A stretch of 64,000 nt of DNA, taken from Zobellella iuensis (lineage in GTDB: Bacteria > Pseudomonadota > Gammaproteobacteria > Enterobacterales > Aeromonadaceae). Shown here one piece after another: positions 28,977 to 38,216 of this stretch. The first letter of the stretch is position 1. Every line of letters begins with the position of its first letter. The stretch is taken from positions 372,001 through 436,000 of the forward strand of contig NZ_JAERTZ010000026.1 of assembly GCF_016746085.1 (NCBI RefSeq), read 5' to 3'. The position numbers were made by a program, and so were the translations under genes. Below the pieces are notes generated by a model. That model was not told the origin of the DNA. It made no database searches and worked only from the letters and a program-made list of their open reading frames with translations.

Positions 28977-29870
28977 TCAGGGGGCGTTCAACTCCAGCGG
29001 CGAGGTGAACTTGGGTTTGCCCTGGGAGATGGTGATTTCCACCCGCCGGTTGCGCCGCCGGTTTTCCGCCGAATCGTTGGGCTCCAGCGGGCGGGAATCC
29101 GCCAGGCCGATCACCGCCATGCGGCCATCGTCGAAGCCCTCCACCCGCAGCAGTTGATCCGCCACCGCCAGGGCCCGCTGGGCAGACAGCTCCCAGTTGG
29201 AGCGAAACAGCTCGTTGCTGGTCCGGATGTCATCGGTATGGCCGGACACCAGTATTTCGCCGGGCAGGTCATTGACCAGGCTGCCAATTTTGCGCACCAC
29301 CGGCCAGAACTGGGGCTGCAAAAAGGCGGAGCCGGCCGGGAAAGAGGCATTTTCCTTGATGCGGATAATCACCTGCTGGCCCAGGGCTTCGATTTCAATG
29401 GCATCCTGCTCTATCGATGAACTCAGCTGTTCGGCCAGCTCCCGGGCCAGGGCCATGGTTTGCGGATCCGTCTGGGGAATGTCGGGGTCATCGCTGCCGC
29501 TCAGGTTGCCGCTTTCCCGACTTTGCCCGGCCGCCCTGTCCGACTCCCCGGGCTGAAAGTCCAGCTCGGCCAGGGTAGAGTCGGTCGTGTGCTGCATGAT
29601 CACATCAATGGGGGTAGGTTGGGGCTGGCCCGGACGAAACTCGAGGGCGATCACCGAGGTGCCCTTGGGGATCTCGGACACCTCCAACTGGTTCTGTACC
29701 CCGAAAGCAAATTTCATGCTGCCGGCAATCTGCTTGAACTTGAGCACGTCCATTTCGGCAAAGGCCAGCAACAGCACGAAGAAGCTCATCAGAATGGTGG
29801 CCAGGTCGGCGAAGGTGGCCATCCAGGCCGGGGCGCCGGCCGGTCCCGCTTTTTTTTTCTTGCCGGCCAC
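28977..29870 (-). CDS. pomB: sodium-type flagellar stator protein PomB (MotB family)
   Basis: PomB anchors the stator to peptidoglycan and carries the ion-binding aspartate. The 297-residue protein has a lysine-rich start (MAGKKKK) and a single membrane helix. The ion-binding aspartate lies in WMATFADLATILMSFFVLLL (Asp22). A C-terminal OmpA-like peptidoglycan-binding domain contains VSGHTDDIRTSNELFRSNWELSAQRA. The helix and its FVLLLAFAEMD end resemble Vibrio PomB more than Escherichia MotB, suggesting Na+ drive. It overlaps the pomA stop. Confidence 0.92.
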   Translation of the reverse strand: MAGKKKKAGPAGAPAWMATFADLATILMSFFVLLLAFAEMDVLKFKQIAGSMKFAFGVQNQLEVSEIPKGTSVIALEFRPGQPQPTPIDVIMQHTTDSTLAELDFQPGESDRAAGQSRESGNLSGSDDPDIPQTDPQTMALARELAEQLSSSIEQDAIEIEALGQQVIIRIKENASFPAGSAFLQPQFWPVVRKIGSLVNDLPGEILVSGHTDDIRTSNELFRSNWELSAQRALAVADQLLRVEGFDDGRMAVIGLADSRPLEPNDSAENRRRNRRVEITISQGKPKFTSPLELNAP

Positions 29871-30625
29871 TATTCCTCCCTGGGCCGCTTGCTGTCGGCC
29901 AGGTAATTCTCCAGCAGGCTCTGCAATACCCGCGGATTCTGCCCGTCCTGGATGCCCAGGATGGCGTCGAGGATCAGGGTGCGGTTAAGGCGTTCTTCGC
30001 CCGAGCGCAGCTCGAGCTTGTCGGCGATCGGCAAGGCCACCATATTGGCCAGCATGGCGCCATACAGGGTGGTCAGCAGGGCAATCGCCATGGCCGGGCC
30101 TATGGCCTTGGGATCGTCCATATTGGCCAGCATGGCGACCAGGCCGATCAGGGTGCCTATCATCCCCATGGCCGGCGCCACATCGCCCAGTGACCGGAAA
30201 ATACGCGCCCCTTCGGTTTGCCGTTCGGCGGTCAGATCGATGTCTTTTTCCAGCGCCGCCTTGACCACATTCTGCTCATGGCCATCCACCAGCATGTCCA
30301 CGGCTTTTTGCAAAAACGGATTGGTGATGTTCGCCTCTTCCAATGCCAGGAATCCGCCCTTGCGCGCGGAGTCGGCCAGTTGCACCACCCGCTCGATCAG
30401 GTCTTCGGGCTTTTCCAGCTTGAACATGAACGCCTTGGCCGCCACCTTGGCCGCGCCCAGAAACTGGCCCAGGTTGAACTTCATCATCACCACGAACAGG
30501 GAGCCGACAAGCACAATAAAAATCGACGGCACGTCCACATACATGGTCATGCCGCCCCCCAGCACCATCGCCATGGCGATAAAGGCCATGGCACCGATCA
30601 ATCCGATTAGTGTCGCCAGATCCAA
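29870..30625 (-). CDS. pomA: sodium-type flagellar stator protein PomA (MotA family)
   Basis: PomA forms the channel of the Na+-driven flagellar stator with PomB and contacts FliG. The 251-residue protein has four membrane helices. It carries the characteristic DVAPAMGMIGTLIGLVAMLANMDDPKAIGPAMAIALLTTLYGA stretch (helices 3-4), the cytoplasmic charged loop between helices 2 and 3, and MDLATLIGLIGAMAF at the N-terminus, close to Vibrio PomA. It is the first gene of a pomAB operon with a flagellar-type promoter upstream. Confidence 0.94.
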   Translation of the reverse strand: MDLATLIGLIGAMAFIAMAMVLGGGMTMYVDVPSIFIVLVGSLFVVMMKFNLGQFLGAAKVAAKAFMFKLEKPEDLIERVVQLADSARKGGFLALEEANITNPFLQKAVDMLVDGHEQNVVKAALEKDIDLTAERQTEGARIFRSLGDVAPAMGMIGTLIGLVAMLANMDDPKAIGPAMAIALLTTLYGAMLANMVALPIADKLELRSGEERLNRTLILDAILGIQDGQNPRVLQSLLENYLADSKRPREE

Positions 30626-30706
30626 AGCAGGGTCCTCATTGAGTGGTTGCGGGCATTAAAGGGCGCCAATATTACCCTGTCAGGACGCGCCTTGTCGCTT
30701 CCGTTG

Positions 30707-30732
30707 TTATCGGCCGGCTCAAAATTTCTTTA
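30707..30732 (-). promoter_or_regulatory. probable sigma-28 (FliA) promoter of pomAB
   Basis: On the minus strand TAAA (30729-30732) is followed after 14 bases by GCCGATAA (30707-30714), an exact match to the FliA -10 element. The usual spacing is 15. It lies about 80 bases before the pomA start, in the 216-base gap divergent from xseB. Confidence 0.7.
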
Positions 30733-30841
30733 GCTCAAAACCCCGCCCGGGCCTCGCAGAGTATCTATATCTTTCGCCAAACCCCGAACGGGAATGTTAC
30801 TATTGCCGACAATTTTGCTAGCCGAACCACAGAGGATCCCC

Positions 30842-31090
30842 GTGGCCACCAAAAAACCGGAAAACATGGATTTTGAAAGCGCCCTCACGGAACTGGAAAG
30901 CCTGGTCAACCAGCTGGAAGAGGGAGAGCTGAGCCTGGAGCAGGCCCTTAAGTCCTTCGAGCGGGGCATCCAGTTGGTACGGGCGGGTCAGCAGCGGCTG
31001 AGCCAGGCCGAGCAGCAGGTACAGATACTGCTGCAGCAGGAAGAAGAGCAACTGGTTGCGTTCAACCCCGGCCAGGAGGACATCAGGTGA
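30842..31090 (+). CDS. xseB: exodeoxyribonuclease VII small subunit
   Basis: XseB is the small subunit that forms a long helical hairpin with XseA in the single-strand exonuclease. The 82-residue helical product has the family block [37 protein letters not shown]. The start is GTG at 30842, supported by AGAGGA 6 bases upstream. An ATG farther upstream (30794) is rejected because its extension is not part of the family. Its stop overlaps the ispA start, as in Escherichia xseB-ispA-dxs. Confidence 0.94.
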   Translation: MATKKPENMDFESALTELESLVNQLEEGELSLEQALKSFERGIQLVRAGQQRLSQAEQQVQILLQQEEEQLVAFNPGQEDIR

Positions 31091-31980
31091 GCTTTACCCT
31101 GCTGCAACAGCAATACGGCGAGCGGATATCGGGGGTATTGAGCCATGCCGTCGCAAGCCTGGACGACCTGGCGCCGGAGCTGAAGGCCGCCATGGAATAC
31201 GGCCTGCTGCAGGGCGGCAAACGGGTGCGCCCCATGCTGGTGTATGCCAGCGGCGAACTGTTCGGCCATGTCAGTGCACCGGCCCTGGACGCCGCCGCCG
31301 CCGCCGTGGAATGCATCCACGCCTATTCGCTGATCCACGACGATCTGCCGGCCATGGACAACGACGACCTGCGCCGGGGCAAGCCCACGGTGCACAAGGC
31401 CTTCAACGAGGCCACCGCCATCCTCGCCGGCGACGCCCTGCAAACCCTGGCCTTTGAACTGCTCAGTAGTCACGGCGGCCACCAGCTCGGCGCCGAGCGC
31501 CGGCTGCGCATGGTGCAGGAGCTGGCCCGCGCGAGCGGCTATGGCGGCATGTGCGGTGGCCAGGCCCTGGACATCCGGTGTGAAGGCAAGGCCATTGACC
31601 AGGCTACACTTGAAACCCTGCATCGCCATAAAACCGGGGCCCTGATCCGCGCCGCGGTGCGCCTGGGGGCGCTCTGTGCCCAGGACGTGGACGAGCCCCA
31701 ACTGGCGGCCCTGAGCCGTTATGCCGAGGCCATCGGCCTGGCCTTTCAGGTGCAGGACGACATTCTGGACATTACCGCCGACACCCAGACCCTGGGCAAG
31801 ACCCAGGGCAAGGATCTGGTGCAACAAAAAAGCACCTACCCCGCCCTGCTCGGGCTGGACGGCGCCCGCCAACTGGCCGAACAACTGCTCGGGCAGGCCC
31901 AGGCGGCGCTGGCGGAGATTCCCTACAATACCCAAACACTGGAAGCATTCGCCCACTACATCGTCAAGCGCGAATTTTAG
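31087..31980 (+). CDS. ispA: farnesyl diphosphate synthase
   Basis: IspA condenses isopentenyl diphosphate with dimethylallyl and geranyl diphosphate to make farnesyl diphosphate. The 297-residue protein has GGKRVRPML and the first aspartate-rich motif [10 protein letters not shown] (preceded by YSLIHDD). The second is FQVQDDILD, where the spacing and residues match the family. It starts with GTG inside the last codons of xseB, giving translational coupling. Confidence 0.96.
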   Translation: MSFTLLQQQYGERISGVLSHAVASLDDLAPELKAAMEYGLLQGGKRVRPMLVYASGELFGHVSAPALDAAAAAVECIHAYSLIHDDLPAMDNDDLRRGKPTVHKAFNEATAILAGDALQTLAFELLSSHGGHQLGAERRLRMVQELARASGYGGMCGGQALDIRCEGKAIDQATLETLHRHKTGALIRAAVRLGALCAQDVDEPQLAALSRYAEAIGLAFQVQDDILDITADTQTLGKTQGKDLVQQKSTYPALLGLDGARQLAEQLLGQAQAALAEIPYNTQTLEAFAHYIVKREF

Positions 31981-32001
31981 GGCGAGGATAATAATAAGCC
32001 T

Positions 32002-33867
32002 ATGAGTCTGAATATTGCCGATTACCCGACCCTGGCGCTGGCCAACCTGCCGGACGAACTGCGCAGCCTGCCGCAAGACCGGCTGCCCGCCCTGTGCAAC
32101 GAACTGAGGGCCTACCTGCTGCATTCGGTGAGCCGCAGCAGCGGCCACCTGGCCTCGGGCCTGGGCGTGGTAGAGCTGACGGTGGCGCTGCACTACGTCT
32201 ACAACACCCCCTTCGACCGCCTGGTGTGGGACGTGGGCCACCAGGCCTATCCGCACAAGATCCTCACCGGCCGGCGCGAACGCATGACCAGCATCCGCCA
32301 GTACCAGGGCCTGCACCCCTTCCCCTGGCGGGAAGAGAGCGAATACGACACCCTGTCGGTGGGTCACTCCAGCACCAGTATCGGCGCCGCCTTAGGCATG
32401 GCCATCGCCGCCGATGACGAAAACCGGGGCCGCAAGGTGGTGGCGGTGATCGGCGACGGGGCCATGACCGCCGGTATGGCGTTCGAGGCCCTCAACCATG
32501 CGGGCGACATCCACAAAGACATGCTGGTGGTGCTCAACGACAACGAGATGTCCATCTCCGAAAACGTGGGCGCGCTCAACAACCACCTGGCGCGGATCAT
32601 GTCCGGCTCCCTCTACAGCACCCTGCGCGAAGGGGGCAAGAAGGCGCTGGAAATGGTGCCGCCCATCAAGGAGCTGGCCCGCCGGGCCGAAGAGCACCTC
32701 AAGGGCATGGTGGTGCCCGGCACCCTGTTCGAGGAGTTCGGCTTCAATTACGTCGGCCCCATCGACGGCCACGACATCAACACCCTGGTGGACACCCTGC
32801 GCAACATGCGCAAGCTCAAGGGCCCCCAGTTCCTGCATGTGATGACCCGCAAGGGCAAGGGCTACCTGCCCGCCGAGCAGGATCCCATCGGCTACCACGG
32901 GGTGCCCAAGTTCGACCCCAACCACCATCAGTTGCCCAAGAGCGGCGGCGGCAGCCTCTCTTACTCCGCCATTTTCGGCAACTGGCTGTGCGACATGGCC
33001 AAGGTGGATCCGCGGCTGATGGCCATTACCCCGGCCATGCGCGAAGGCTCGGGCCTGGTGCGTTATTCCCGGGAATATCCCCAACGCTACTTCGACGTGG
33101 CCATTGCCGAGCAGCATGCGGTGACCCTGGCGGCGGGCCTGGCCATAGAAGGCAAAAAGCCGGTGGTGGCCATTTACTCCACCTTCCTGCAACGGGCCTA
33201 CGATCAACTGATCCACGACGTGGCCCTGCAGCACCTGGATGTGCTGTTCGCCATCGACCGGGCCGGCATCGTCGGCGCCGACGGCCCCACCCACCAGGGC
33301 GCCTTCGATCTCGGCTTTTTACGCACCGTGCCCAACATGGTGATCATGACCCCCGCCGACGAAAACGAGTGCCGGCAGATGCTCTACACCGGCTACCAGC
33401 ACCCGGGCCCGGCGGCGGTGCGCTACCCGCGCGGCAACGGCTGCGGCGTGGACATCGAAGAGCAGATGACGGCCCTGGAGCTGGGCAAGGGCCGGCTCAT
33501 GCGCCAGGGTGCAGGAGTGGCCATGCTGAACTTCGGCACCTTGCTGGCAGAAGCGCAGCTTGCCGCCGAACGGCTGGATGCCACCCTGGTCGACATGCGC
33601 TTCGTCAAACCGCTGGATGAAGCCCTGCTGCTGTCGTTGCTGGATGACCACGAACTGCTGGTAACGATAGAGGAAAACGCCATCATGGGCGGCGCCGGCT
33701 CGGCGGTGAACGAGTGCCTGATGCGCCACAAACGGCCACGGCCGGTGCTGAACCTGGGCCTGCCGGATCGCTTTATCGAACAGGGCAGCCAGCAGCAGAT
33801 CCTGGCCCTGCTGGGGCTGGACGCCGACGGCATGGTCAAGGCCATAGAGGCATATCGGCAACGCTGA
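32002..33867 (+). CDS. dxs: 1-deoxy-D-xylulose-5-phosphate synthase
   Basis: Dxs is the thiamine-diphosphate enzyme that joins pyruvate and glyceraldehyde-3-phosphate, the first step of the MEP isoprenoid route. The 621-residue protein has the conserved [15 protein letters not shown], the ThDP-binding [18 protein letters not shown]...NDNEMSIS block, the catalytic glutamate segment [14 protein letters not shown] and the transketolase C-domain. It closes the xseB-ispA-dxs operon. Confidence 0.97.
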   Translation: MSLNIADYPTLALANLPDELRSLPQDRLPALCNELRAYLLHSVSRSSGHLASGLGVVELTVALHYVYNTPFDRLVWDVGHQAYPHKILTGRRERMTSIRQYQGLHPFPWREESEYDTLSVGHSSTSIGAALGMAIAADDENRGRKVVAVIGDGAMTAGMAFEALNHAGDIHKDMLVVLNDNEMSISENVGALNNHLARIMSGSLYSTLREGGKKALEMVPPIKELARRAEEHLKGMVVPGTLFEEFGFNYVGPIDGHDINTLVDTLRNMRKLKGPQFLHVMTRKGKGYLPAEQDPIGYHGVPKFDPNHHQLPKSGGGSLSYSAIFGNWLCDMAKVDPRLMAITPAMREGSGLVRYSREYPQRYFDVAIAEQHAVTLAAGLAIEGKKPVVAIYSTFLQRAYDQLIHDVALQHLDVLFAIDRAGIVGADGPTHQGAFDLGFLRTVPNMVIMTPADENECRQMLYTGYQHPGPAAVRYPRGNGCGVDIEEQMTALELGKGRLMRQGAGVAMLNFGTLLAEAQLAAERLDATLVDMRFVKPLDEALLLSLLDDHELLVTIEENAIMGGAGSAVNECLMRHKRPRPVLNLGLPDRFIEQGSQQQILALLGLDADGMVKAIEAYRQR

Positions 33868-33880
33868 AAGCGCGGGGCTG

Positions 33881-33911
33881 TAATAAAGGGGAGCCAGGCT
33901 CCCCTTTATTA
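33881..33911. terminator. bidirectional terminator between dxs and the NSS transporter gene
   Basis: TAATAAAGGGGAGCC and its exact complement flank a single central base, giving a perfect symmetric hairpin with A/T-rich ends. It can stop transcription from both sides. It also marks the boundary between conserved chromosome and the catabolic supercluster. Confidence 0.88.
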
Positions 33912-33932
33912 CATCTAGGGATAATGGGGCCC

Positions 33933-35333
33933 TCAGCCAAAGACGCCGATGGCGTTGAGAAACATTAGCACGATAAACACCGGGCTCAGGTAGCGGATGG
34001 TGAAGCGCCACAGCCGGTAGCCCGGGCCCCGGCCCAATTCCTGCTCGGTGGCGGTGCGGCTCATCACCCAGCCGGCGAACAGGGCGATAAAGAGCCCGGA
34101 CAACGGCATGATCCAGCTGGAGGTGAGGTAGTCCAGGCCGCCGAAGAAGGTCTTGCCGAACAGGGTATGTTGCTCCCACAGGTTGAAGGAGAACACGGTG
34201 CCCAGGCTCAGCAGCCACATCAGTACCCCCGAGCCCAGGCAGGCCCGCGCCCGGCTGATGCGGTAGCGCCCGGTCAGCCAGGCCACCGCCGGCTCGATCA
34301 GCGAAATGGCCGAGGTCAGCGCCGCCACCGACAGCATCACGAAGAAGAGGGCGCCGAACAGCGCGCCCAGCGGCATCTGGCCGAAGGCGATGGGCAGGGT
34401 TACGAACAGCAGCCCGGGGCCGGCGCCCGGCTCCAGGCCGTTGGCGAACACCAGGGGGAAGATCACCATGCCCGCCAAGAGCGCCACCAGGGTGTCCAGC
34501 AGGCCGATGGTCAGCGCCGTTTTGGCGATGGACACCTTGCCGGGCAGGTAGGCGCCGTAGGTCATCATGCCGCCCCCGGCCAGGCTCAGGGTGAAGAAGG
34601 CGTGGCCCAGGGCCACCAGCACGCTGTTACCCGAGAGCTTGCCGAAGTCCGGGTTGAACAGGAATTCCAGCCCCTGCATAAAGTGGCCCGTGGTCATGGC
34701 GTAGCCCACCAGCACCAGCAGCAACAGGAAGAGCCCGGGCATCATCAGGTTGACCGCCCGCTCCAGCCCCTGCCGGACCCCCAGGGCGACAATGCCCAGG
34801 GTCAGTGCCAGCACCAGGCTGCCCCAGAAGATCAGGGTCAGCGGCGATCCCAGCAGGGCACCGAAGTGGGCGCCCACCTGCTCGCCGGAGGCGGCGTTGA
34901 AGGTGCCGGCGCCGGTGTCGAAGATATAGGCCACCGCCCAGCCGGCCACCACCACGTAGAAGCTGAGCAGCAAAAAGCCGGTGAGCACCCCCACCCAGCC
35001 GAGCCAGCGCCAGCGGGGCGACGCCCCCGCCTCCCCGGCCAGGGCGGCCATGGCATGGGGCGGGTTGTGGCGGCCGCGCCGGCCTATCATCACCTCGGCC
35101 ATCAGCAGCGGTATGCCGATCACCAGGATGCAGGCCAGGTACACCAGCACGAAGGCGGCGCCGCCGTGCTCGCCGGTGATGTAGGGGAATTTCCAGATAT
35201 TGCCGAGCCCCACCGCCGAGCCGGTGGCGGCCAGCACGAAGGCCATGCGGCCGGACCATTGGGGGCTGGCGGCGGTGGACGCGGCCACCTGGCCCAGGCC
35301 GCCGAGCGGCCGGGTCAGACTGTTGTTTTCCAT
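33933..35333 (-). CDS. NSS-family Na+-dependent amino-acid transporter, probably tryptophan
   Basis: This 466-residue membrane protein of the neurotransmitter:sodium symporter family has about 11-12 helices. The N-terminal signature AATGSAVGLGNIWKFPYITGEHGGAAFVLVYL contains the unwound helix 1 that binds Na+ and substrate. The start at 35333 (MENNSLTRP) fits the family; the longer frame upstream is not used. It lies 41 bases downstream of kynU on the same strand, so it is the last gene of kynABU. Bacterial NSS proteins such as TnaT carry tryptophan, and the operon context makes tryptophan or a kynurenine the likely cargo. This is inference. Confidence 0.88.
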   Translation of the reverse strand: MENNSLTRPLGGLGQVAASTAASPQWSGRMAFVLAATGSAVGLGNIWKFPYITGEHGGAAFVLVYLACILVIGIPLLMAEVMIGRRGRHNPPHAMAALAGEAGASPRWRWLGWVGVLTGFLLLSFYVVVAGWAVAYIFDTGAGTFNAASGEQVGAHFGALLGSPLTLIFWGSLVLALTLGIVALGVRQGLERAVNLMMPGLFLLLLVLVGYAMTTGHFMQGLEFLFNPDFGKLSGNSVLVALGHAFFTLSLAGGGMMTYGAYLPGKVSIAKTALTIGLLDTLVALLAGMVIFPLVFANGLEPGAGPGLLFVTLPIAFGQMPLGALFGALFFVMLSVAALTSAISLIEPAVAWLTGRYRISRARACLGSGVLMWLLSLGTVFSFNLWEQHTLFGKTFFGGLDYLTSSWIMPLSGLFIALFAGWVMSRTATEQELGRGPGYRLWRFTIRYLSPVFIVLMFLNAIGVFG

Positions 35334-35374
35334 AACGGTGTTCTCCTTGGGGGTAATGAGGTTGGTGGCCGGGC

Positions 35375-36613
35375 TCAGGTCACCGCGGTCAGTTTGCGGA
35401 ACTCGGGCTGCTTCCACTCTTCCCGGCGCATCACCTCGGCCAGGGCCTGCACCGTGTCCCACAGATCCACGTAGCGGGTGTAGAGGGGGGTAAAGCCGAA
35501 GCGCAGTATGTCGGGGGCGCGGAAGTCGCCGATGATGTTGCGGGCGATCAGCGCCTGCATGATGGCGAAGCCCTGCTCATGGGTGAGCGACACCTGGCTG
35601 CCGCGCCGTTCGGCGTCCCGCGGCGAGGCGAGCCCGAAACCAAAGTCCCCGCAGTGCGACTCCACCAGCTCGATGAAGATCTCCCCCATCCGGCGGGACT
35701 TGGCGCGGATCTGCCCCATGTCGGCGGAAACCATCAGCTCCACCCCCACCTCCAGCACGCTGGTGGCCAGCACCCCGGTGGTGCCGCACAGGCCGCGCCG
35801 GATGCCGGCGGCCGGCTCGAATCTGTCCTGCATGGCGAAGGGATTGGCGTGGCCGAACCAGCCGCTCAGGGGCTGGCGGAAGTCCTCCTGGTGGCGGCGG
35901 GCCACGAACAGAAAACCGGGGGCGCCGGGGCCGCCGTTCAGGTACTTGTAGCCGCAGCCCACGGCGAAGTCGGCACCGGCTCCGTTCAGGTCTACCGGCA
36001 CGGCGCCGGCACTGTGGCTCAGATCCCACAGCATGAGCGCGCCCACGGCCCGGGCCCGGGCGCTGAGGGCGGCCATGTCGAACATCTCGCCGGACTTGTA
36101 GTGCACATGGGTCAGCACCACCAGGGCGGTGTCTTCGTCGATAAGCGTTTCCAGCGCCTCCCGCGGCGCCGTTTCCAGCCGCACGCCGGGCCGGAACCGC
36201 TCCAGCCCCTGCAGGATGTAGAGATCCGTGGGGAAGTTGCCGGGTTCGGAGACGATCTTGCCGCGTCCCGGGCGCATCTCCAGCGCCGCCGCCGCCAGCT
36301 TGAACAGGTTGACCGAGGTGGAGTCGGCCACCACCACCTCGCCCCGCTCGGCACCGATCAGGCGGGCTATTTTGTCCCCCACCCGCTCGGGCAGGCTTAT
36401 CCAGTCGTGGGTGTTCCAGCTGCGGATAAGGCCCCGGCCCCACTCCTGCTCCACCACCTCGGCGGCGCGCCGGCGGGCGGCCCCGGGCAGGGCGCCCAGG
36501 GAGTTGCCGTTCAGGTAGATAAGCCCCTCTTCCAGCTCGAACTGTTGCCGGTAAGGGGCCAGGGGATCGTCCCGATCCAGCCGGGCCAGATGGTCGCGGG
36601 TCAGGGTGGTCAT
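35375..36613 (-). CDS. kynU: kynureninase
   Basis: KynU cleaves kynurenine to anthranilate and alanine using PLP. The 412-residue protein has the fold-type I aminotransferase pattern with LIYLNGNSLGALP near the N-terminus, WDLSHSAGA, and the PLP lysine in GCGYKYLNGGPGAPGF (Lys223). Its ATG overlaps the kynB stop by four bases. With kynB and kynA it completes the route from tryptophan to anthranilate. Confidence 0.95.
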   Translation of the reverse strand: MTTLTRDHLARLDRDDPLAPYRQQFELEEGLIYLNGNSLGALPGAARRRAAEVVEQEWGRGLIRSWNTHDWISLPERVGDKIARLIGAERGEVVVADSTSVNLFKLAAAALEMRPGRGKIVSEPGNFPTDLYILQGLERFRPGVRLETAPREALETLIDEDTALVVLTHVHYKSGEMFDMAALSARARAVGALMLWDLSHSAGAVPVDLNGAGADFAVGCGYKYLNGGPGAPGFLFVARRHQEDFRQPLSGWFGHANPFAMQDRFEPAAGIRRGLCGTTGVLATSVLEVGVELMVSADMGQIRAKSRRMGEIFIELVESHCGDFGFGLASPRDAERRGSQVSLTHEQGFAIMQALIARNIIGDFRAPDILRFGFTPLYTRYVDLWDTVQALAEVMRREEWKQPEFRKLTAVT

Positions 36614-37242
36614 GCTTCAATACTCCTTAGCAGGGCGCGCACGGGCGAGGCGTCCAGGTGCGCCAGTTTCAACGGGGGTGCTATCAGTTCGTAATGGCCG
36701 GGCTCGATGTCGTCCAGCACCAGCCCTTCCAGTATGGCCATGCGGTGATGCCAGACCCGCTGGTGGGCGTCCAGGGTCTTGGCGTCCTGGGGATCCAGCG
36801 AGGGGCTGTCGACCCCGATAAGGCGGGCGCCCCGCTCGGCCAGCAGATCGATGGTGGCAGCGGCCACGGCGGTAAAGTCCGCCCGCCATTGCTGATGGGG
36901 AAAGCGGCCGCAGGTTTTCAGCAGCACCCGCTCCAGCCGCGCCGGCAGCCCGGCGGGCAGGTCGCCGGGCTCCACCCGGCCGCGGGCATGGGTCAGGTCC
37001 AACACCAGGCAGGGGCCGACATAGGCCTCCAGCGCCACCTCGGCCATGGCCTGGCCCTCGGCGTGGTAATGCAGGGGCGCGTCGGCATGGGTGCCGGTGT
37101 GGGTGGACAGGCACAGCCGCGCCACGTTCACCGGGCAGCCGTTTTCCATCACCCAGCTCGGCTCGGCACCGTAGGGGGTGTCGCCCGGCCACACCGGTAT
37201 GCCGGGACGCAGGGTTTGGGAAATGTCCCAGAGTCGGCTCAT
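36610..37242 (-). CDS. kynB: kynurenine formamidase
   Basis: KynB hydrolyses N-formylkynurenine to kynurenine and formate. The 210-residue product belongs to the cyclase family (PF04199). It carries the metal-binding motif STHTGTHADAPLHY (His48, His52, Asp54, His58) and the N-terminal WDISQTLRPGIPVWPGDTP. It lies between kynA and kynU on the same strand with a 12-base gap to kynA. Confidence 0.95.
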   Translation of the reverse strand: MSRLWDISQTLRPGIPVWPGDTPYGAEPSWVMENGCPVNVARLCLSTHTGTHADAPLHYHAEGQAMAEVALEAYVGPCLVLDLTHARGRVEPGDLPAGLPARLERVLLKTCGRFPHQQWRADFTAVAAATIDLLAERGARLIGVDSPSLDPQDAKTLDAHQRVWHHRMAILEGLVLDDIEPGHYELIAPPLKLAHLDASPVRALLRSIEA

Positions 37243-37254
37243 CGGTACTCCTCG

Positions 37255-38112
37255 TCAGATGCTGGTGCGAACCGCCCAGAGTTCGGGGAAAAAGGTCAGG
37301 TCCAGCGCCTTCACCAGGTAGGAAACGCCGCCGGTGCCGCCGGTGCCCTTCTTGTGGCCGATGATGCGCTCCACCGTCTTCATATGGCTGAAGCGCCATT
37401 TCTGGAAGTTGTATTCCATGTCCACCAGCTTCTCGGCCAGCTCGTACAGATCCCAGTGCTGCTCGGTATGGTGGTAAACCCGGGACCAGGCGGCCTCCAC
37501 CTCGGCGCAGGCCTGGTAGGGCTGGGACCAGTCCCGCTCCAGGCAGTGGGCGGGCAGCGCGAAACCGCGCCGGTGCAGCAACTGCAGGCTGATGTCGTAG
37601 ATGCTGGGGGCTGCCAGTATGGCGCTCAGGCGCCGGTAATGCTCCGGATGGGCCCGGTGGGCCTCCACCATGCGGGCGTTCTTGTTGCCGAGCAAAAACT
37701 CCAGCTCCCGGTACTGGTAGGACTGAAAACCCGAGCTCTGCCCCAGGCTGCCGCGAAAGCGGGCATAGTCGGCCGGGGTCATGGTCACCAGCACTTCCCA
37801 GGCCTTGATCAACTGCTCCTGGATGCGCGCCACCCGCGACAGCATCTTGAACGCCGGTTGCAGCTGGTCCCGGCGGATATGCTCGGCGGCGGCATGGGCC
37901 TCGTGCAGGCACAGCTTGATCCACAGCTCCGACACCTGGTGGATGACGATAAACAACATCTCATCGTGCTCGGCGGAGCGGGGCCGCTGGCAATGGAGCA
38001 GGGCGTCCAGATCCAGGTACTGGCCGTAGCTGAGGTCCTGTTGCCAGTGCACCCCTTCGTTGTCCAGATCCACCATGCCCTGGCGGGCGGTGATCGATTC
38101 CTTGCCGCGCAT
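37255..38112 (-). CDS. kynA: tryptophan 2,3-dioxygenase
   Basis: KynA is the haem dioxygenase that opens tryptophan to N-formylkynurenine. The 285-residue protein has LSYGQYLDLDALL, HDEMLFIVIHQVSELW, FRGSLGQSSGFQSYQYRELEFLLGN, and WRFSHMKTVERIIGHKKGTGGTGGVSYL, all diagnostic. The start at 38112 is preferred over 38193, because AGGA lies 8 bases upstream and the longer N-terminus is translated through the promoter. It is the first gene of the kyn operon, divergent from a LysR regulator. Confidence 0.95.
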   Translation of the reverse strand: MRGKESITARQGMVDLDNEGVHWQQDLSYGQYLDLDALLHCQRPRSAEHDEMLFIVIHQVSELWIKLCLHEAHAAAEHIRRDQLQPAFKMLSRVARIQEQLIKAWEVLVTMTPADYARFRGSLGQSSGFQSYQYRELEFLLGNKNARMVEAHRAHPEHYRRLSAILAAPSIYDISLQLLHRRGFALPAHCLERDWSQPYQACAEVEAAWSRVYHHTEQHWDLYELAEKLVDMEYNFQKWRFSHMKTVERIIGHKKGTGGTGGVSYLVKALDLTFFPELWAVRTSI

Positions 38113-38149
38113 AACCAACATCCTGTTAACAATTGGAAGATAACTTGAG

Positions 38150-38177
38150 TTTACGCCGCCCCCGGCCTTGGTGTAAA
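38150..38177. promoter_or_regulatory. dyad-symmetric candidate operator in the kynA/LysR divergent region
   Basis: TTTACGCC (38150-38157) and GGTGTAAA (38170-38177) form a near-perfect inverted repeat with a 12-base spacer, halfway between kynA and the divergent LysR gene. LysR regulators usually bind such dyads (T-N11-A type). The AT-rich flank at 38178-38216 should hold the promoters. Confidence 0.5.
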
Positions 38178-38216
38178 TTTCATTAAAATTCACTTTTCAA
38201 TTAAATAAATTAATAG

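Noticed and set aside
34167-35474. A 435-codon plus-strand frame antisense to the NSS transporter gene
   Set aside because: Gln/Gly/His-rich low-complexity product with no family features; it mirrors the codon bias of the real transporter gene.
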